The translations under genes were made by a program, and so were the position numbers. Positions 20,468 through 31,927 of a stretch of 64,000 nt of DNA are shown here, piece by piece. Source of the stretch: Streptococcus cuniculi (GTDB lineage Bacteria > Bacillota > Bacilli > Lactobacillales > Streptococcaceae). Numbering within the stretch: the first letter of the stretch is position 1; the number at the start of each line of letters is the position of its first letter. The notes under the pieces were generated by a model. The model worked only from the letters and a program-made list of their open reading frames with translations. It ran no database searches and was not told where the DNA came from. The DNA lies in contig NZ_SPPD01000003.1 in NCBI RefSeq assembly GCF_004570575.1, positions 1 to 64,000 on the forward strand, given 5' to 3'.

Positions 20468-20517
20468 AAAACGAAGAAACTCTAGTACTCACATTTGAGC
20501 TAGAGTTTCTTCGTTTT
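20468..20517. terminator. Bidirectional terminator between convergent genes
   Basis: Perfect 18-base stem AAAACGAAGAAACTCTAG/CTAGAGTTTCTTCGTTTT with a 14-base loop, flanked by A and T runs. It serves the plus-strand NmrA-like gene and the minus-strand hom-thrB operon. Confidence 0.9.
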
Positions 20518-20550
20518 ATTCATCAAGATTTATCAACTGTCTATAAGGTT

Positions 20551-21414
20551 CTACACTTCTACGCGCACTCCCTGTCTGTCTACAGTTAAGACACAGCTCT
20601 CCCCTTCGAATTGCAAAGCATCGATTGCTTCTTTTACAATGGCTTCCTTAGCTTTCTCTACCAAGACCATGACTGTAGGTCCTGCTCCTGATAGATAGGT
20701 TGCGTATGCTCCTAACTCCTGTCCTAAATGACGAATCGGATAAAATTCCTGTACTAATTTTTGACGGAAAGGCTCGTGGAACAAGTCTGCTTCAATCGCT
20801 TTACCAGCTTCCACTAGATCTCCTGTCAGCAAGGCTGCGATAGCTACGTTGGCAATGGCACTTGCCGCAACAGCCTTTTTGGATGAGAATTGCGTCGGTA
20901 ATACCCCGCGGCTCTCACTGGTCCGCAAAGGATAATTGGGAATAAAGGCGATAAAGCTAGCCTCTGGAAACTCCGTCACAATCTTGGCTACTTTTTTGTT
21001 GATATAGCTTGAGATGACCAAGTTGCCAAAAATCGCTGGTGCAACATTGTCAGGATGTCCTTCGATTTCCGTTGCCAAACATAATTTTTCATCAGCACTT
21101 AACTGTAAATCAGCCAATTGGTTAGCCAGTTCAATCCCTGCTACAATAACAGAACTTGATGAGCCAAGACCGCGCGCTAGGGGAATATCACTGATCATGC
21201 GGACATGATGTGGTTGTAAATCTGGACAGACCTTTAGAGCCGTCTTAATCAGAAGATTGTACTCGTCTGATGGGACAAACTCTAAATCATGTTCGACAAA
21301 CCACTTATCCTGCGCCTGTACGACTTCAATGGTTAAGTATTTGGACAGGGCGACCCCAAGAGAATCAAATCCCGGTCCAATATTAGCACTCGTTGCTGGG
21401 ACAATTATTTTCAT
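20551..21414 (-). CDS. thrB: Homoserine kinase
   Basis: 287 residues, GHMP kinase fold. It has the N-terminal [19 protein letters not shown], the ATP-binding [16 protein letters not shown] and the C-terminal [16 protein letters not shown]. It phosphorylates homoserine in threonine synthesis. It lies one base after hom. Confidence 0.96.
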   Translation of the reverse strand: MKIIVPATSANIGPGFDSLGVALSKYLTIEVVQAQDKWFVEHDLEFVPSDEYNLLIKTALKVCPDLQPHHVRMISDIPLARGLGSSSSVIVAGIELANQLADLQLSADEKLCLATEIEGHPDNVAPAIFGNLVISSYINKKVAKIVTEFPEASFIAFIPNYPLRTSESRGVLPTQFSSKKAVAASAIANVAIAALLTGDLVEAGKAIEADLFHEPFRQKLVQEFYPIRHLGQELGAYATYLSGAGPTVMVLVEKAKEAIVKEAIDALQFEGESCVLTVDRQGVRVEV

Positions 21415-21415
21415 C

Positions 21416-22702
21416 TTACTCCCCCAATACTTTGAAGGTGTTTTGAAGCGTGAAATCTCCAGCTGCTGCTAACTTAGCCGTCACATTTTCTAACTGGGTC
21501 TTGCTCATACTATGCGTCACAATGACTAGACGTGCTTGCTTGCCATCAGAAGCCTGCTGAAGGATTTGCTTAAAGGAAATTTCCTCAGCATTGAACATTT
21601 CAGCCAACTGCAACAAGGTTCCAGTTTTATCAGGTGCCACGATAGAGAAATAATATTCACTACGCACATCATCCGGCGCCGCCAATTGAAGTGGACGAGA
21701 AAATTCGTTAAAGGCCTTGCCGACAGTCTGATCTTGCAAACGGCGGACAATGCGGATAATATCTGCCGTCACACTAGCTGCGGTCGGTTTTTGTCCAGCT
21801 CCTGGGCCATAATACATTGATTGACCAATACCGATTGACTCCATAAAGACAGCGTTCATCACACCATTGACGCTGGCTAAGGGATGAGCTTTCGGCAAGA
21901 AGGTTGGTGACACTTCCGCTGACAAGCCAGAAGCTGTCTCACGAATATCTCCGACTAATTTAATCACATAGCCCAATTCCTGCGCCACCGCTACATCGTC
22001 TGGTGAAATCTTGGAAATCCCCTTGTGTTCAACATTGTCAAAGTCAATAGTCATACCGAACGCAAATTGGCTAAGAATAACAGCCTTATAAGCCGCATCA
22101 ATCCCCTCTACGTCATTGGTCGGATCAGATTCGGCATAGCCCAATTCTTGAGCTGTTTTTAAGGCTTCTTCATAGGTCCAGCCCTCATCTACCATCTTGG
22201 TCATCATGAAGTTAGAAGTCCCATTCAAGACCCCAAGGACACGGGTTACCTTGTCAGATACAAATGAGTTGGACAGGGTTCGTAAGATGGGAATGCCACC
22301 CGCAACCGCTGCTTCATAATAAAGAGCTACCCCATGCTTTGTCGCAAGTCCCCGCAACTCACTACCATGCACCGCCAATAAATCTTTGTTGGCTGTTACA
22401 ACATGTTTACCAGCTTCCAGGGCACGACTAATGAAGGTCTTTGCTGGCTCAATCCGTCCCATTAGCTCGACAACAATCTGAATCTCATCATCTGCTAAAA
22501 TCTCATCAACATTTGTCACAAAATGATAAGCATGTCCTGCTGCTTCTAGGCGCTCTTTTTCCGCATCATCACGCACCAAGACCTTGGCGATTTCAATCTC
22601 TTCCTGAGCAGCTTGCTGAATCTTCTCTGTATTTTCTTTCAATAAGAACGGAATGCCGCTCGCTACTGTACCAAATCCTAATAGACCAATTTTCACTGTC
22701 AT
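21416..22702 (-). CDS. hom: Homoserine dehydrogenase
   Basis: 428 residues. The Rossmann motif is [12 protein letters not shown] and the catalytic domain has [29 protein letters not shown] and the Lys in [13 protein letters not shown]-terminal ACT domain (about 345-420: [20 protein letters not shown]) suggests threonine feedback inhibition. It reduces aspartate semialdehyde to homoserine. Confidence 0.96.
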   Translation of the reverse strand: MTVKIGLLGFGTVASGIPFLLKENTEKIQQAAQEEIEIAKVLVRDDAEKERLEAAGHAYHFVTNVDEILADDEIQIVVELMGRIEPAKTFISRALEAGKHVVTANKDLLAVHGSELRGLATKHGVALYYEAAVAGGIPILRTLSNSFVSDKVTRVLGVLNGTSNFMMTKMVDEGWTYEEALKTAQELGYAESDPTNDVEGIDAAYKAVILSQFAFGMTIDFDNVEHKGISKISPDDVAVAQELGYVIKLVGDIRETASGLSAEVSPTFLPKAHPLASVNGVMNAVFMESIGIGQSMYYGPGAGQKPTAASVTADIIRIVRRLQDQTVGKAFNEFSRPLQLAAPDDVRSEYYFSIVAPDKTGTLLQLAEMFNAEEISFKQILQQASDGKQARLVIVTHSMSKTQLENVTAKLAAAGDFTLQNTFKVLGE

Positions 22703-22731
22703 ACCTACTCCTTAAAAAAACTATTTTTATT

Positions 22732-22761
22732 ATTATAGCAGATAATCGAAGCAGTTGGCAA
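22732..22761 (-). promoter_or_regulatory. Promoter of hom-thrB
   Basis: Minus strand TTGCCA (22756-22761), an 18-base spacer and TATAAT (22732-22737) with an extended TGC. It overlaps the divergent promoter region of the deacetylase gene. Confidence 0.6.
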
Positions 22762-22767
22762 AAATTT

Positions 22768-22796
22768 TGCTATAATAGATACAGAGAAAAAGGAGG
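22768..22796 (+). promoter_or_regulatory. Extended -10 and RBS of the deacetylase gene
   Basis: TGCTATAAT (22768-22776) without a clear -35, then AAGGAGG at 22790-22796, 5 bases ahead of the ATG at 22802. Confidence 0.6.
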
Positions 22797-22801
22797 TTCT
22801 T

Positions 22802-23755
22802 ATGCCCGGACAAAGAAGTCGTTCTAAGCGAATCAATCGAAAACACCGAAAACATACCAAGCACCTATGGAGCGTGGTGGCTAGCTTGCTGATCATCCTA
22901 GTAGCTACCATCATCTATCTCAATCGTAATGCTATTCTAGAACTTGTAAATCCTAGCCCACCACAGGACAAGACAGTCACCACCACTTCGACATCAACCA
23001 CACAAGAAGTCAGCACTGATATGAGCCAAGTTGATCAGACAAGTAGCGAGGACATCATCTGGGAAAAACAAGCAGATCCTGTCAAGATTCCGATTCTCAT
23101 GTATCATGCTATTCACGTAATGGCTCCTGAAGAAGCTGCCAATGCCAATCTGATCGTTGATCCGACTACGTTTGAAAGTCATCTCAAGGCATTCCAAGAA
23201 GCAGGCTACTATACTCTTACACCTGAAGAAGCCTACAAAATCCTAACAGAAAATGTCCTGCCGAAAGACAAAAAAGTCGTCTGGCTCACTTTTGATGACA
23301 GCCTCTGGGATTTTTACAGTATCGCGTATCCGCTACTCAAACAATACAAGATGAAAGCAACCAATAATGTCATCACAGGCGCTACTGATACGCAGCCAGA
23401 CCACCTAACTTTGGATCAAATCAAGGAAATGCAGGAAAATGGCATGTCCTTCCAAAGCCATACAGTCAACCACCCCGATTTGGAATATAGTACACCAGAA
23501 ATACAACAGTCTGAACTAAAGAACTCTAAGGAGTATCTGGATCACAATCTTCATCAAGATACCATTGCTGTTGCCTATCCTGCAGGTCGCTATTCTGAAC
23601 AGACTATAAAAACAGTCGAAGATGCCCACTATAAACTCGGAGTAACCACTAACGAGGGGCTTGCTTCTGCCGCTAATGGACTGCTCACCCTCAACCGCGT
23701 CCGTATCCTTCCTGTCACTACCGCACAAGCCTTACGACAAACGATCGAAGAGTAA
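22802..23755 (+). CDS. Membrane-anchored polysaccharide deacetylase (NodB domain)
   Basis: 317 residues. A basic N-terminus (RSRSKRINRKHRKHTK) precedes one membrane helix (about 20-42), a Thr/Ser-rich linker, and an extracellular NodB domain (about 95-310) of the IcaB/PgaB type: PILMYHAI, WLTFDDSLWDFY with the catalytic and metal Asp pair, FQSHTVNHPDL with the metal-binding HxxxH, and VAYPAGRY. The usual Gly after the Asp pair is Ser here, an unusual but not disabling change. It probably de-N-acetylates wall or capsular polysaccharide; the exact substrate is not shown. Confidence 0.85.
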   Translation: MPGQRSRSKRINRKHRKHTKHLWSVVASLLIILVATIIYLNRNAILELVNPSPPQDKTVTTTSTSTTQEVSTDMSQVDQTSSEDIIWEKQADPVKIPILMYHAIHVMAPEEAANANLIVDPTTFESHLKAFQEAGYYTLTPEEAYKILTENVLPKDKKVVWLTFDDSLWDFYSIAYPLLKQYKMKATNNVITGATDTQPDHLTLDQIKEMQENGMSFQSHTVNHPDLEYSTPEIQQSELKNSKEYLDHNLHQDTIAVAYPAGRYSEQTIKTVEDAHYKLGVTTNEGLASAANGLLTLNRVRILPVTTAQALRQTIEE

Positions 23756-24607
23756 AAGCTAGCTCTAAGCTATTACTATCAAAACCCAAGAAGGCAAGGA
23801 AATCGCTGATACTCTATAAAAATCAAAATCTGGAACTGGCTAAAGCTGAAACAGGTATGTCCCAAAGAGAGGCATACTTGACACGAGTTGCACTCGTTCT
23901 ATTTCCAACCTTCAACACTCTATTCCTAGACTGTTGAAGCAGGTAGAACTCTGTTCTTTCTTGTTTTAAGGGAACAGGCTAAAAACCTCCACTGGAGCTT
24001 TTTACTCAGCAAGGTGAGTTAACGACATCAGAGTTTGATTTTTGATGAGTATGAACACCAGTTCTACCGTCTCTTTCACTCTCTCGTCTACTTTTGATTT
24101 TTCTTGGATATTAGCCATAGACTATAAAAACGAACAAAAGTTTGGAGTTTATTGCCAATTTTTGTTCGTTTTTCTATAATCTGACCTGTCCTTTATGAAT
24201 GCGCTTTGAGTTTTGATAGGGCTTTGTATCTTGAAATTGAACTCGAGCTAAAAGCTCGGAAAATAGAGACACATGTGTTCTAGCTTTAGCTAGTTACAAC
24301 TGTGGCTACCTTTAGGTATAGACTTCCTAATTTTCAGTCGCTTTTTTGACGTCCTCGTATCTTGTTAACTGAACTCGGACTAAAAGCTCGGAAAATAGAG
24401 ACACATGTGTTCTAGCGTTAGCTAGTTACAGCTGTGGCTACCTTTAGGTATAGACTTCCTAATTTTCAGTCGCTTTTTGACGTCCTCGCATCTTATTAAC
24501 TGAACTCGGACTAAAAGCTCGGAAAATAGATAAACATTCCTAGAAGCTATGCTTCTTCGTCATGTTTCCTAATTTTCAGTCGCTTTTTTGACGTCCTCGT
24601 ATCTTAT
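23756..24607. repeat. Intergenic repeat field between the deacetylase gene and xpt
   Basis: No gene is visible in this 850-base stretch. It contains a single copy (23878-23940) of the 12.5 kb TTGACACGAG repeat, a region (about 23960-24060) with short hairpins, and a direct tandem of about 131-base units from 24239 to 24606. Units 1 and 2 are almost identical (CTCGGACTAAAAGCTCGG, then ACACATGTGTTCTAGC, then CTAATTTTCAGTCGC). Unit 3 has a replaced centre that matches the 17.4 kb copy. Confidence 0.85.
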
Positions 24608-25189
24608 TTAAACATCTGCTTCTTTAAATACAACTTGACCGTTTTCAAAGCGATCCAATCGTGCAAGAGAAACGACGGGATAGCCTGCATCTTCTAAATT
24701 CTTACGGCCTTGTTGGAAAGATTTTTCAATGACGATACTAACAGCTACTACCTCTGCACCTGCCTGCTCTATGATGTCAATCAAGCCCTTGGCAGCTTCG
24801 CCATTTGCTAGAAAGTCATCAACGATTAGCACGCGATCCTTAGGGCTAAGAAAACGTTGGGCAATGGAGACCGTACTTGTTACTTGCTTGGTAAACGAAT
24901 AGACTTCTGTCGTTAAAATCCCCTCGGTCATTGTAATATTCTTTGATTTTTTCGCAAAAATCATTGGCACCTGCAAGGCGTCTGCCGTATAGAGGGCAGG
25001 GGCGATACCAGACGCTTCAATGGTCACTACTTTGGTAATGCCCTCCTGCGCAAATCGTTCAGCTAAGACCTGAGCAATCTCTTTCATCAATGCTATGTCT
25101 ACCTGATGGGTCAGAAAAGAATCTACTTTTAAAATGGATTCCCCTAAAACCTCCCCCGCAGTCTGAAGCTTGGCTTCTAAACTTTTCAT
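24608..25189 (-). CDS. xpt: Xanthine phosphoribosyltransferase
   Basis: 193 residues. The PRPP-binding motif is [18 protein letters not shown] and a second conserved stretch is [19 protein letters not shown]. It converts xanthine and PRPP to XMP in purine salvage. No xanthine permease gene (pbuX) follows; the repeat field lies directly downstream. The short leader (about 40 bases) leaves no room for a purine riboswitch. Confidence 0.95.
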   Translation of the reverse strand: MKSLEAKLQTAGEVLGESILKVDSFLTHQVDIALMKEIAQVLAERFAQEGITKVVTIEASGIAPALYTADALQVPMIFAKKSKNITMTEGILTTEVYSFTKQVTSTVSIAQRFLSPKDRVLIVDDFLANGEAAKGLIDIIEQAGAEVVAVSIVIEKSFQQGRKNLEDAGYPVVSLARLDRFENGQVVFKEADV

Positions 25190-25221
25190 TTCCTCTCCTT
25201 TTCTTCAAGTTATTTCTTTCT

Positions 25222-25250
25222 ATTCTAGCTTTTTTTATAATCTTTTTCAA
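25222..25250 (-). promoter_or_regulatory. Promoter of xpt
   Basis: Minus strand TTGAAA (25245-25250), a 17-base spacer and TAGAAT (25222-25227), about 35 bases ahead of the ATG. It sits directly after the lac operon terminator. Confidence 0.65.
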
Positions 25251-25253
25251 TGC

Positions 25254-25293
25254 AAAATAAGAGACTGTCATAATAAAGTCAGTCTCTTATTTT
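25254..25293 (-). terminator. Terminator of the lac operon
   Basis: Perfect 14-base stem AAAATAAGAGACTG/CAGTCTCTTATTTT with a 12-base loop, about 90 bases downstream of lacG. Confidence 0.85.
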
Positions 25294-25383
25294 CGTTCTG
25301 ATACTCTTCAAACATTAAAAGCGTATTGTGTCAACTGCCTCGGTAGCTAAAAGCTCGGCAACAGCTCAAGAGTGAGCCACTGG

Positions 25384-26796
<1,413 letters not shown>

Positions 26797-26802
26797 TCAC
26801 CT

Positions 26803-28497
26803 CTAGTCTTCTAATTGTTGTTTGACAAATGCCAAGGCTCCTTGGCCATCTCGTGTCAACTTGATGTACTGTGCACCTTCAGTTTTAGCTAGCTTGATGC
26901 CCAGTTTATCCGTTTCAACTTTCAAGTCTTCATAATTTGAAGCTACTTGAGGAGCTAGAATAACCAATTGATACTGAGGTAAGATTTCACGATGTCCACC
27001 ATAACTTCCTGCTGCAGCAGTGACGGGAGCCCCATATTCTTTTGCAGCTTTTGTAAGGGCGTTGGCCAATAAACCACTCGTTCCCCCGCCTGCACAGAGA
27101 ACCAAAACATTGGTTTGTTCTGTGATTTCTTTCGCTTCAGTAGCACCTGCTTTTTCAAGAATAGCATCTGCTTTTGCGGTATTGAAGTTTACTGCCACTT
27201 TTTCTTTCAATTCATCTGAAGATTTGCCAGTACGCTCTTCTTCTAGCATTTGTTCATCATACACTTTTAAGAATGGATAGTAAATGACAACATCAACAGC
27301 AATCAAAACTACAGCCAAGATAAATGATAATACTTGGAAGTTAGTTCCTAGAATAAGACCTAGGGGAGCGGGGGTTACCCAAGGAAGATTTGCAGTAAAA
27401 CTATTCATTCCCAATGTCTCAATAAAGAATTTGAAAATCCAAACATTGACAATTGGCGTTAAAATAAACGGAATGAAGAAGATGGGGTTCAAGACAAGTG
27501 GTGCACCAAACAAGATAGGTTCATTCACACCAAAGAAGGTAGGAACAACTGAGGCACGTCCAATGGCTTTATTACGTTTTGATTTGGTCAACCACATAAA
27601 CATAAACGGAACCACCAGTGTCGCGCCAGTACCACCCATCGTAACGATAAACATTTGAGTACCTGATGTTAAAATCTTATCCGCGTGTTCTCCTGCCTGA
27701 AGCAATTGTAAGTTCGCCTCTGCATTCGCATACGTAATAGCAGCAATAGCTGGTTCTACAATAGAAGGACCATGGATTCCAACAAACCAGAAGAAGGCAA
27801 AGGCACCAAAGATAATAGTAATTCCAACATAACCATCTGCAGCTTGGAACAATGGAGCTAATAGTTTACCAATAGATTCAGCAACATTTACACCTAGAGC
27901 ATTATGGACAAGAAGTTCGATCGCGTACAGCAATATCACTGAAACGGTGAAAGGAATCAAGTCTTTAAATACTTGTGAAATATTCGGGGGAACTTCTTCC
28001 GGCATCCGACTGGTCACATTGTTTTTCACGCAAACCTTGTAAACATTCACCGTAATAAAGGCTGCAATGAAAGCTGTTAGCAGGCCCTTAGTCCCCATAA
28101 AGCCTGTTAAGAAACCACCACCTTCTGCTGGATTAGCAGCCATTAGCAGGAAACCAACAATTGCTGCAAGCATTGTCGAAATAAAGTTTATTTGATTGGT
28201 GCTAGGTAGTGAGCGGTTCATAGAGTCGGTCAAGGCTTTTGCAGTTGTCCCAGCTACAAATAGCCCCAAAATACCCATTGAGTAATGATAAGGCGTCATC
28301 AGAAAAGTCTCAATATCTGCACTCCATTTGAATCCCCAGGCATTTGGAACATAGGCAATCAGAATAAAGATACTTGAGAAAAGAATCACTGGCATCCCAG
28401 CGATAAAGCCATCGCGAATGGCACGCAAGTAAATATTGCGTGAAATCTTCTCAAAGAGAGGTTTCCCACGCTCAATCTGTTCAATCAATTTGTTCAT
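26803..28497 (-). CDS. lacE: Lactose-specific PTS enzyme IICB
   Basis: 564 residues. The IIC membrane domain (1-420) has about eight to ten helices and the substrate motif [18 protein letters not shown]. The IIB domain (about 465-564) has the phospho-Cys in [18 protein letters not shown]. Its start overlaps the lacF stop (ATGA). It imports and phosphorylates lactose. Confidence 0.96.
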   Translation of the reverse strand: MNKLIEQIERGKPLFEKISRNIYLRAIRDGFIAGMPVILFSSIFILIAYVPNAWGFKWSADIETFLMTPYHYSMGILGLFVAGTTAKALTDSMNRSLPSTNQINFISTMLAAIVGFLLMAANPAEGGGFLTGFMGTKGLLTAFIAAFITVNVYKVCVKNNVTSRMPEEVPPNISQVFKDLIPFTVSVILLYAIELLVHNALGVNVAESIGKLLAPLFQAADGYVGITIIFGAFAFFWFVGIHGPSIVEPAIAAITYANAEANLQLLQAGEHADKILTSGTQMFIVTMGGTGATLVVPFMFMWLTKSKRNKAIGRASVVPTFFGVNEPILFGAPLVLNPIFFIPFILTPIVNVWIFKFFIETLGMNSFTANLPWVTPAPLGLILGTNFQVLSFILAVVLIAVDVVIYYPFLKVYDEQMLEEERTGKSSDELKEKVAVNFNTAKADAILEKAGATEAKEITEQTNVLVLCAGGGTSGLLANALTKAAKEYGAPVTAAAGSYGGHREILPQYQLVILAPQVASNYEDLKVETDKLGIKLAKTEGAQYIKLTRDGQGALAFVKQQLED

Positions 28498-28814
28498 GAG
28501 TTATTCCCCCTTTTATACAATTCAATCATGTGCGACATCATGTCTTTGAGCAGCAAGGTCGTCATCAAATGATCCTGACCATGCATCAAGGTCACACTAA
28601 AGGCCAAATCATCTCCTGCCGCTTCTTTTTGGAGAAGGGAAGTTTGCGTATGATGAGCTTCGACAATACATTCATTGGCTGCCGCAATCAACTGTTCGGC
28701 ACGCTCAAAATCCCCTTGTTGAGCAGCAGTCAAGGCCTCCAATAGTTTGGAACGCGCATCCCCTGCGAATGCAACGATTTCAAAACCAAGTAAGGTAATT
28801 TCTTCTCTATTCAT
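28494..28814 (-). CDS. lacF: Lactose-specific PTS enzyme IIA
   Basis: 106 residues, the usual length. The helical IIA trimer family is shown by [20 protein letters not shown] and by the active-site His in [15 protein letters not shown] and the MHGQDHLMT ending. It passes phosphate from HPr to the LacE IIB Cys. Confidence 0.96.
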   Translation of the reverse strand: MNREEITLLGFEIVAFAGDARSKLLEALTAAQQGDFERAEQLIAAANECIVEAHHTQTSLLQKEAAGDDLAFSVTLMHGQDHLMTTLLLKDMMSHMIELYKRGNNS

Positions 28815-28854
28815 TTTGTTTTCTCCTTTTTGCTATATTTGATGAGAGAGTGTG

Positions 28855-29688
28855 CTATACTAAACGCTGAACATGAAGGACGATATACATTTTTTCGCCC
28901 TCGTTTGGACTGTTCCCTAATTCAGTGGCGATTGTATCATGGATACGCAATCCCAATTCATAGGCTTTGGGATAGGCAAGTTTCAAGGTTGCGGCCATCT
29001 GATCTAAAGATGAAGTTCCACTATGCTCCTTGTCTGAATAGCGGATAAAGTAGGTCAAATGAACCATCAAACGATCGTAGAACTTGCTATTCTCCTTCGT
29101 CCTCAAAATCCCATTTGCCGCTAATTCTTTTTCAACCAAGGATAGAACCAGCTGAAGCGTCTCAACTTTCAAGCCCTGTTCTTCTACTTTTTCCCCCTTA
29201 GCATTGATAAAATGTAGAGCAATTCGTCCGACTTCATCATCTGGGAAGTCCTGTAGCAGTTTTGGGCGAAAAATAGCTAAGGCATCTGTCGCCATCTGAT
29301 GTTCAATCGGATAGTCTTGTAGCATACTGGGGAGCTTGCTTTCTTGATAGGTTTGGTCCAAAACAGCCTTATAGGCACAATAAATATGAGTTGTTAAGGT
29401 CACATAGATATAATCTTGGACAGGATAATCATATTGCTGTGACAGCTGATCAATCACCTGATAGGTCACTGTAATAAAGTCCAAGGGAACATCTTTCAGT
29501 AGCATCAAGAAATGGTCTTTCGATTCAGACGTTTTGATCGAGAAAACCTTTTCGATTTTGTGGGCAGTAACGATATCTCCTTTTTTCTTCTGAAAAGCAA
29601 CCCCCATTCCCATGACCACCGACTGCTCTCCCTGTTCATTTTTAACTAAAGCTGCATTATTATTTAAAGATTGCACAATACGATACAT
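28855..29688 (-). CDS. lacT: Transcription antiterminator LacT (BglG/LicT family)
   Basis: 277 residues. The N-terminal RNA-binding CAT domain (1-55) begins MYRIVQSLNNNAALVKNEQ, followed by two PRD domains (about 70-170 and 175-277) with conserved His residues. It should bind the RAT hairpin just upstream and prevent termination when lactose uptake keeps it in the active phosphorylation state. It is followed by lacF after 40 bases. Confidence 0.95.
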   Translation of the reverse strand: MYRIVQSLNNNAALVKNEQGEQSVVMGMGVAFQKKKGDIVTAHKIEKVFSIKTSESKDHFLMLLKDVPLDFITVTYQVIDQLSQQYDYPVQDYIYVTLTTHIYCAYKAVLDQTYQESKLPSMLQDYPIEHQMATDALAIFRPKLLQDFPDDEVGRIALHFINAKGEKVEEQGLKVETLQLVLSLVEKELAANGILRTKENSKFYDRLMVHLTYFIRYSDKEHSGTSSLDQMAATLKLAYPKAYELGLRIHDTIATELGNSPNEGEKMYIVLHVQRLV

Positions 29689-29711
29689 CTACAAAATAAT
29701 CTCCTTTATCC

Positions 29712-29774
29712 TAAAAATACAAAAGACCACAAATGACCTAAGGATGTTTCCCTCCTTATTCATCTGCGGTCTTG
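29712..29774 (-). terminator. Conditional terminator overlapping the lacT RAT
   Basis: On the minus strand AAGACCGCAGATGA...AAGGA pairs with TCCTTA...TCATTTGTGGTCTT and a T-rich tract follows. Its 5' arm shares GACC with the end of the RAT, so the two structures are mutually exclusive. Confidence 0.85.
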
Positions 29775-29797
29775 CCTAATGTTCTTAGTTACAATCC
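29768..29797 (-). promoter_or_regulatory. Ribonucleic antiterminator (RAT) site for LacT
   Basis: The minus strand begins GGATTGTAACT and ends TTAGGCAAGACC, matching the LicT/BglG-type RAT consensus (GGATTGT...AGGCAAAACC). It lies in the lacD-lacT interval. Confidence 0.88.
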
Positions 29798-29820
29798 ACT
29801 CTATACAAACTACTGAAACA

Positions 29821-29849
29821 ATTATATCACGAAATCCTATTCTTGTAAA
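29821..29849 (-). promoter_or_regulatory. Internal promoter for lacT-lacF-lacE-lacG
   Basis: Minus strand TTTACA (29844-29849), a 17-base spacer and TATAAT (29821-29826) with an extended TG. It is directly downstream of the lacD stop and drives the RAT leader. Confidence 0.75.
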
Positions 29850-29857
29850 CCTTTACA
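29844..29857 (-). promoter_or_regulatory. cre-like site overlapping the lacT -35
   Basis: TGTAAAGGTTTACA has perfect TGTAAA/TTTACA arms and differs from an ideal CcpA site only in one centre base (GG in place of CG). Its overlap with the -35 hexamer suits catabolite repression. Confidence 0.6.
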
Positions 29858-29865
29858 TGACGCAG

Positions 29866-30861
29866 TTACGAATGCAAACCGACCCGTTTCTTCCAAGAGG
29901 TAGCAGTAGTAGCTAATACCTCATTCAAGGATTCAATATTCTGGCGTCCTGTAGTTCTCAACCACTCTCTAGCTACTTCTTCCCCTTCTTCCATATAAAT
30001 TTGAACGGAATCAGCCCAAGTAGCACGACCACATAAGACACCATTGAAGGCTGCACCAGATTCATGTGCGAATTTCAAGGTTTCTTGGAAAAGACTGGCA
30101 GATACACCCGCACTCAAATAGATATAAGGTAGAGGACTTGCAGCATCTTGTTGCTTGAAATAAGCCGCTGCTTCTTCTTTTGTATACACCACGTCATTTC
30201 CTTGCGCAAATCCCTCCACATAGGCCATATTGACCGGTACTTCTACTTTTAAAACATCGACTCCGAAGGCCTTATCTGAGAACACTTTCATGGCTTCGAT
30301 AACTTTTCTTGGTTTTATTTTGGCAAATTCTGGACTGGTCGTGTCTTGAATCTGCTCATCGTAGCTCAAAATCTCTAGAAAGAAAGGCAAGCCTTCTGCG
30401 GCACATTCTGAACCCAAGCGTTCAATATAGGCATGTTTTTGCAAGTTGACGTAAGGATCGCCATCCACATCATAGTACAAGAGGAATTTGATTGCATCTG
30501 CTCCCTCTTTTTTGAGACGTTTTACTGACCATTCAACTAGGCAGTCTGGTAAGCGACTCGTACTAGTCACATCGTAGCCAGTCTTTTCATAAGCCAAAAG
30601 TAGCCCTGACTGGCTATCACGAATATGAGAAGCTGGAAGACCGTATTCTGGATCGAGCAAGATAGACGAAGAATAGGGGGTTAATTCTTCAGAGACAATA
30701 CTTTTTAATAGTTCAATCTCTTCAGCTGTAGGCTCTGTATCCTGATACTTGGCCATCATTTTTTTCAGAGCACCGCGCTGGTCAAAGGCAAGAGCAGAGA
30801 TAATTCCCTCTTGGTTACTGACCTTTTCCATTAGTGTATGTTTTTGATTTTCTACTGTCAT
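29866..30861 (-). CDS. lacD: Tagatose-1,6-bisphosphate aldolase
   Basis: 331 residues from the ATG at 30861 ([13 protein letters not shown]), preceded by AGGTGG 8 bases upstream; a GTG at 30873 would add four residues but lies inside the RBS. Class I aldolase of the LacD family, with [18 protein letters not shown] and the Schiff-base Lys in [11 protein letters not shown]. It splits tagatose-1,6-bisphosphate into DHAP and glyceraldehyde-3-phosphate. Confidence 0.95.
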   Translation of the reverse strand: MTVENQKHTLMEKVSNQEGIISALAFDQRGALKKMMAKYQDTEPTAEEIELLKSIVSEELTPYSSSILLDPEYGLPASHIRDSQSGLLLAYEKTGYDVTSTSRLPDCLVEWSVKRLKKEGADAIKFLLYYDVDGDPYVNLQKHAYIERLGSECAAEGLPFFLEILSYDEQIQDTTSPEFAKIKPRKVIEAMKVFSDKAFGVDVLKVEVPVNMAYVEGFAQGNDVVYTKEEAAAYFKQQDAASPLPYIYLSAGVSASLFQETLKFAHESGAAFNGVLCGRATWADSVQIYMEEGEEVAREWLRTTGRQNIESLNEVLATTATSWKKRVGLHS

Positions 30862-30889
30862 CGTATATTCCACCTATCTACTTCTAAGA

Positions 30890-31405
30890 CTAATCGTGGT
30901 ACTCACCACGATTCCATTTTTCAATGAATTCGTCAAAGAAGGTGCTATCTGTTTGCTCTTGATTGATCGTTTCAATTTTAGCTAATTTCTCAATCAAGCG
31001 TTGATTTTCAGCCGTTGGTTGATACTCTGCTTGGATAAAGGCATCAATGATGTCGCACATCAACAACTCACCTGTCACTTTAGCACCAAAACCAATGACA
31101 TTGGCATTTAACTCTGTTTTAGCGTAGAGCGCTGATGTCATATCTCTGACAAGTGCAGAACGGACACCTAGTACCTTGTTTACAGCGTTGTTGATACCAA
31201 CACCTGTTCCACAGATACAGATTCCCAAATCCGCTTCACCGCTAACTACAGCTTCTCCAACCTTTTTACCAAAGATAGGGTAGTGGGTTCTGACAGTGTC
31301 ATAAGTCCCACAATCTAGGACTTCATAACCTTGATTTTTTAAATAATTGACCACTGCGATTTTTTCGTAGGTTACAATATGATCGCATCCAACTGCAATT
31401 TTCAT
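30890..31405 (-). CDS. lacB: Galactose-6-phosphate isomerase subunit B
   Basis: 171 residues, RpiB/LacAB fold. It has [34 protein letters not shown] with the catalytic Cys, and [12 protein letters not shown]. With LacA it converts galactose-6-phosphate to tagatose-6-phosphate. No lacC (tagatose-6-phosphate kinase) is present between lacB and lacD, where S. mutans and L. lactis have it. Confidence 0.95.
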   Translation of the reverse strand: MKIAVGCDHIVTYEKIAVVNYLKNQGYEVLDCGTYDTVRTHYPIFGKKVGEAVVSGEADLGICICGTGVGINNAVNKVLGVRSALVRDMTSALYAKTELNANVIGFGAKVTGELLMCDIIDAFIQAEYQPTAENQRLIEKLAKIETINQEQTDSTFFDEFIEKWNRGEYHD

Positions 31406-31420
31406 CTTTTTCTCCTCTTT

Positions 31421-31843
31421 CTAACACATTTTATTCAGCATATCGACACGGATTTGGTGGCGACCACCGTCATAGACGCCTTCTACAAATCCTTTCACGA
31501 TATTTTTTGCTAAACCTTCTCCAACAATCTCGCTACCGAGGGTAATGATACGAGAATTATTGTGACCACGTGTCATATAGGCAGAGCGCTCATCTGAGAC
31601 TTCTGCTGCAATCATGCCTTTGATTTTTGTTGCTGTCATAAACGAACCAACACCATAGGCATCAATTGCAATACCGAGATTGCCCTCTTGGCTATTCACT
31701 TCTTGTGCAATCGCTAAAGTGGTATCGACAAAGTCCTTTCCACTACTCACATCAATCACTGAATAGCCCAGTTCAACAAGAAAATGATGAAGAATGTTTT
31801 TGAATTTTTCTCCTGCTGGATCAGCACCGATAATAATTGTCAT
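31421..31843 (-). CDS. lacA: Galactose-6-phosphate isomerase subunit A
   Basis: 140 residues, RpiB/LacAB fold: [37 protein letters not shown] and [12 protein letters not shown]. As in other LacA subunits the catalytic Cys region is degenerate (AIDAYGVG), so activity needs LacB. TAAGGAG is its RBS. First gene of the structural operon. Confidence 0.95.
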   Translation of the reverse strand: MTIIIGADPAGEKFKNILHHFLVELGYSVIDVSSGKDFVDTTLAIAQEVNSQEGNLGIAIDAYGVGSFMTATKIKGMIAAEVSDERSAYMTRGHNNSRIITLGSEIVGEGLAKNIVKGFVEGVYDGGRHQIRVDMLNKMC

Positions 31844-31870
31844 TGTTTTCTCCTTATGTGTCTTGTTTCG

Positions 31871-31920
31871 TTTTCCGGAAAAAAATGTTTTGCAAAACAG
31901 TTAAAAGCGGTTCGCTTTTA
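31871..31920 (-). promoter_or_regulatory. Three palindromes in the lacA leader (LacR operator candidates)
   Basis: In series: TTTTCCGGAAAA (31871-31882), TGTTTTGCAAAACA (31886-31899) and TAAAAGCG-GTT-CGCTTTTA (31902-31920). All lie between the -10 and the RBS of lacA, where a repressor would block elongation or initiation. The GC-centred third one could instead act as an RNA hairpin. Confidence 0.5.
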
Positions 31921-31927
31921 TGTTTGT

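Noticed and set aside
22738..22770. T-box or threonine leader ahead of hom
   Set aside because: The promoter lies about 30 bases from the start codon, leaving no leader.
24239..24606. CRISPR array or tandem tRNA-like cluster
   Set aside because: Direct 131-base duplications without spacers and without cloverleaf features.
25190..25250. Purine riboswitch ahead of xpt
   Set aside because: The space between the promoter and the start is too short and no aptamer motif is visible.
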